Part shown: positions 6,869 through 8,451 of the stretch, piece after piece | How the letters are laid out: each line of letters opens with the position of its first letter | How positions within the stretch are numbered: the stretch's first letter is position 1 | Origin: an uncultured Erysipelotrichaceae bacterium | GTDB taxonomy: Bacteria; Bacillota_I; Bacilli_A; Erysipelotrichales; Coprobacillaceae | Assembly: GCA_937917505.1 (NCBI GenBank) | Contig: CALDMQ010000176.1 | Location: 1-8,451 of the forward strand | Reading direction: 5' to 3' | Length of the DNA: 8,451 bases | The notes under the pieces: generated by a model | Told to the model about the DNA's origin: nothing | The model's database searches: none | The model's input: the letters and a program-made list of their open reading frames with translations, nothing else | Position numbers and translations under genes: made by a program

Positions 6869-6874
6869 TATAAT
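6869..6874 (+). promoter_or_regulatory. Candidate -10 box (TATAAT) for the GH1 gene
   Basis: A perfect TATAAT sits 26 bases before the GH1 ATG and 12 bases before its Shine-Dalgarno AGGAGGT (6887-6893). The sequence 17 bases upstream (AAGAAA) is a poor -35. Used alone it would give a very short leader. It is an alternative to the upstream candidate at 6803-6811. Confidence 0.35.
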
Positions 6875-6900
6875 AAAGAAAACAAAAGGAGGTACAATAA

Positions 6901-8343
6901 ATGAGTTTTCCAAAAGGATTTTTATGGGGAGGAGCAACTGCTGCAAACCAATTAGAAGGTGGATGGCAAGAAGGAGGAAAAGGTATTTCTTGTCCTGATA
7001 TTTGTACTGGGGGTACACATACAACAAGTAAGAGAATTACACCTGTTTTAGAAGAAGGAACTTTCTATCCATCACATGATGCTATTGATCATTATCATAG
7101 ATATAAAGAGGATATTGCATTATTTGCAGAAATGGGATTTAAAGTTTATCGTTTTTCAATTGCATGGACACGTATTTTCCCAACAGGTGAAGAAAGTGAA
7201 CCTAATGAAGAAGGTTTGAAATTCTATGAAAGTATTATTGATGAATGTTTAAAATATGGTATTGAGCCATTAATTACAATCTCTCATTATGAAGTACCAT
7301 TTGCATTAACAAAGAAATATAATGGTTGGGCTTCAAGAGAAATGATTAATATTTTCATAAAATACTGTGAAGCTATCTTTACAAGATATAAAGGAAAAGT
7401 TAAATATTGGTTAACATTTAATGAAATCAATTCAGCAACAATGCCAATGGGTGGTTTTTTATCTCAAGGTATTTTAAATGAAACAGAAAAAACAACAGAT
7501 TTTATAAACCAAGTTGATAATCCACAATTAAGATTCCAAGGTTTGCATCACCAATTTGTTGCAAGTGCGTTAGCAGTTCAATTAGCACATAAAATTGATT
7601 CAAACTATCAAGTAGGTTGTATGATTGTTTATGCTACAAGTTATCCGCTAACATGTAACCCTGATGATATCATATTAAATCAAAAACATAATCATATCAT
7701 GAACTATTTCTGTAGTGATGTGCAATGTCGTGGATATTATCCATCTTATATGAATAGATATTTTAAAGAACAGGGTATTGAAATTAAAATTGAAGATGGT
7801 GATGCAGAGATTTTGAAAAATGGCTGTGTAGATTTCTATACATTTAGTTATTATATGTCTATTTGTCAAAGTGCAGATCCAAATGCAAATCATGCAAGTG
7901 GAAATATTATGGGAGGAGCAAACAATCCATATTTAAAAGCATCTGATTGGGGATGGCAAATTGATCCTAAAGGATTAAGATATTCATTAAATGAAATCTA
8001 TGATCGTTATCAATTACCAATGATGATTGTAGAAAATGGATTGGGAGCATTTGATACAATTTCCGAAGATGGTAGTGTTCATGATGATTATCGTATTGAT
8101 TATTTAAGAAGTCATATTGAACAAATGCATGAAGCTATCTTAGATGGTGTTAATTTAATTGGTTATACTCCTTGGGGATGTATAGATTTAGTTTCAGCAT
8201 CTACTGGTGAAATGGCTAAACGATATGGTTTTATCTTTGTAGAAAGATATGATGATGGAACTGGTGATTTCGCAAGAAGAAGAAAAGATTCTTTCTATTG
8301 GTATAAGAAAGTTATCGAAACAAATGGTGAAGATTTAGATTAA
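6901..8343 (+). CDS. GH1 family 6-phospho-beta-glucosidase
   Basis: A 480-residue cytoplasmic glycoside hydrolase family 1 enzyme, a TIM barrel that hydrolyses 6-phospho-beta-glycosides delivered by a PTS. It opens with FPKGFLWGGATAANQLEGGW (3-22; Gln17 binds sugar). The acid/base is Glu175 in TFNEIN, the nucleophile Glu378 in IVENGLG, and His129 lies in TISHYEVP. The phosphate-binding segment SASTGEMAKRYGF (432-444; Ser432, Lys440, Tyr442) is the gluco-type form. The residue after Ser432 is Ala, not the Trp of 6-phospho-beta-galactosidases, so 6-phosphogluco-type sugars are favoured. The C-terminus (RRRKDSFYWYKKVIETNGE) is complete. AGGAGGT at 6887-6893 is a near-perfect Shine-Dalgarno seven bases from the ATG. 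The gene is separated from the operon by a terminator and probably has its own promoter. It is likely to cleave the product of the nearby PTS, though it may instead serve another beta-glucoside. Confidence 0.95.
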   Translation: MSFPKGFLWGGATAANQLEGGWQEGGKGISCPDICTGGTHTTSKRITPVLEEGTFYPSHDAIDHYHRYKEDIALFAEMGFKVYRFSIAWTRIFPTGEESEPNEEGLKFYESIIDECLKYGIEPLITISHYEVPFALTKKYNGWASREMINIFIKYCEAIFTRYKGKVKYWLTFNEINSATMPMGGFLSQGILNETEKTTDFINQVDNPQLRFQGLHHQFVASALAVQLAHKIDSNYQVGCMIVYATSYPLTCNPDDIILNQKHNHIMNYFCSDVQCRGYYPSYMNRYFKEQGIEIKIEDGDAEILKNGCVDFYTFSYYMSICQSADPNANHASGNIMGGANNPYLKASDWGWQIDPKGLRYSLNEIYDRYQLPMMIVENGLGAFDTISEDGSVHDDYRIDYLRSHIEQMHEAILDGVNLIGYTPWGCIDLVSASTGEMAKRYGFIFVERYDDGTGDFARRRKDSFYWYKKVIETNGEDLD

Positions 8344-8359
8344 TGGGAAATGAGGTGTG

Positions 8360-8399
8360 ATGAAAGTCATATCTTTTTCTATATATGATAAAGTTTCAT
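8360..8399. repeat. Imperfect inverted repeat after the GH1 gene
   Basis: ATGAAA (8360-8365) mirrors TTTCAT (8394-8399), and inside it CATAT (8368-8372) mirrors ATATG (8383-8387), with unequal internal loops. No T run follows, so it is not a canonical terminator. The outer half-sites are the same hexamers as in the inverted repeat at 6826-6840. Confidence 0.4.
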
Positions 8400-8410
8400 T
8401 GGATAATTGA
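8360..8410 (+). CDS. Possible 16-residue leader-type ORF (doubtful)
   Basis: ATG at 8360 follows GAGGTG (8352-8357) closely and opens a 16-codon frame, MKVISFSIYDKVSLDN, ending in TGA at 8408-8410. It starts 17 bases after the GH1 stop. The peptide matches nothing I recognise. It might be a true small peptide, the start of a decayed gene, or a chance match of a Shine-Dalgarno-like sequence. An imperfect inverted repeat overlaps it. Confidence 0.2.
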   Translation: MKVISFSIYDKVSLDN

Positions 8411-8416
8411 TAAATA

Positions 8417-8445
8417 ATGACAATCTATTTCTAGAGTGATAAAAT
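8417..8445 (+). promoter_or_regulatory. SigmaA-like promoter reading out of the window
   Basis: ATGACA (8417-8422, five of six matches to TTGACA) is followed after 17 bases by TAAAAT (8440-8445, five of six matches to TATAAT), with TG at 8437-8438 in the extended -10 position. It is the best promoter match found in the window and should drive a plus-strand gene starting beyond base 8451. It implies that the downstream gene is a separate transcription unit. Confidence 0.55.
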
Positions 8446-8451
8446 TTATGT

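Noticed and set aside
6833..7027. Open minus-strand frame crossing the GH1 start, with hydrophobic content
   Set aside because: It overlaps the well supported GH1 N-terminus and its ribosome binding site; the hydrophobic look comes from complementing purine-rich spacer.
1..8451. CRISPR arrays, tRNA or rRNA genes, insertion sequences, toxin-antitoxin or phage-defence genes
   Set aside because: No regularly spaced repeats, no cloverleaf or rRNA-like segments, no transposase motifs and no terminal inverted repeats were seen; the coding content is sugar metabolism throughout.
1..8451. Mycoplasma-type genetic code suggested by the low GC
   Set aside because: Genes end at in-frame TGA (1635-1637, 3908-3910, 4546-4548) and Trp is encoded by TGG, so the standard bacterial code applies.

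Overview
The window is AT-rich (roughly one third G+C by eye) and densely coding. All genes lie on the plus strand, start with ATG and have strong purine-rich Shine-Dalgarno sequences. TGA is used as an ordinary stop codon. Together with a lactose/cellobiose-type PTS permease, a MurR/RpiR regulator and a GH1 phospho-glycosidase, this suggests a low-GC Firmicute/Bacillota, perhaps a gut Erysipelotrichia-like organism. The taxon is an inference from composition and gene content only.

Positions 1-6711 form one tightly packed cluster. In order it holds the 3' part of nanE (N-acetylmannosamine-6-phosphate 2-epimerase), a PTS EIIC permease, a Cof-type HAD phosphatase, a DUF4127 protein, an SGNH/GDSL esterase, a MurR/RpiR-type regulator and a sialate-O-acetylesterase-like protein. 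Junctions 1/2, 2/3 and 4/5 overlap by 1-4 bases, which indicates translational coupling. A perfect hairpin followed by a short T run lies between the HAD and DUF4127 genes and may act as an internal terminator or attenuator. A clear intrinsic terminator closes the cluster at 6711-6741.

Positions 6742-6900 are a promoter-type region with a perfect TATAAT, an inverted repeat and a tandem 11-base direct repeat. A full-length GH1 6-phospho-beta-glucosidase follows (6901-8343). The last 108 bases hold a doubtful 16-codon ORF with a Shine-Dalgarno, an imperfect inverted repeat and a good sigmaA-like promoter firing out of the window.

Reading of the whole (inference): the permease imports and phosphorylates a beta-linked sugar, the two cytoplasmic esterases remove O-acyl groups, GH1 splits the phospho-disaccharide, the HAD enzyme handles a sugar phosphate, and NanE sends ManNAc-6-phosphate to GlcNAc-6-phosphate. 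The RpiR protein would sense a phosphosugar and control the cluster. The DUF4127 protein is the unexplained step and the best candidate for new chemistry. No EIIA, EIIB, NanA, NanK, NagA or NagB is visible here.
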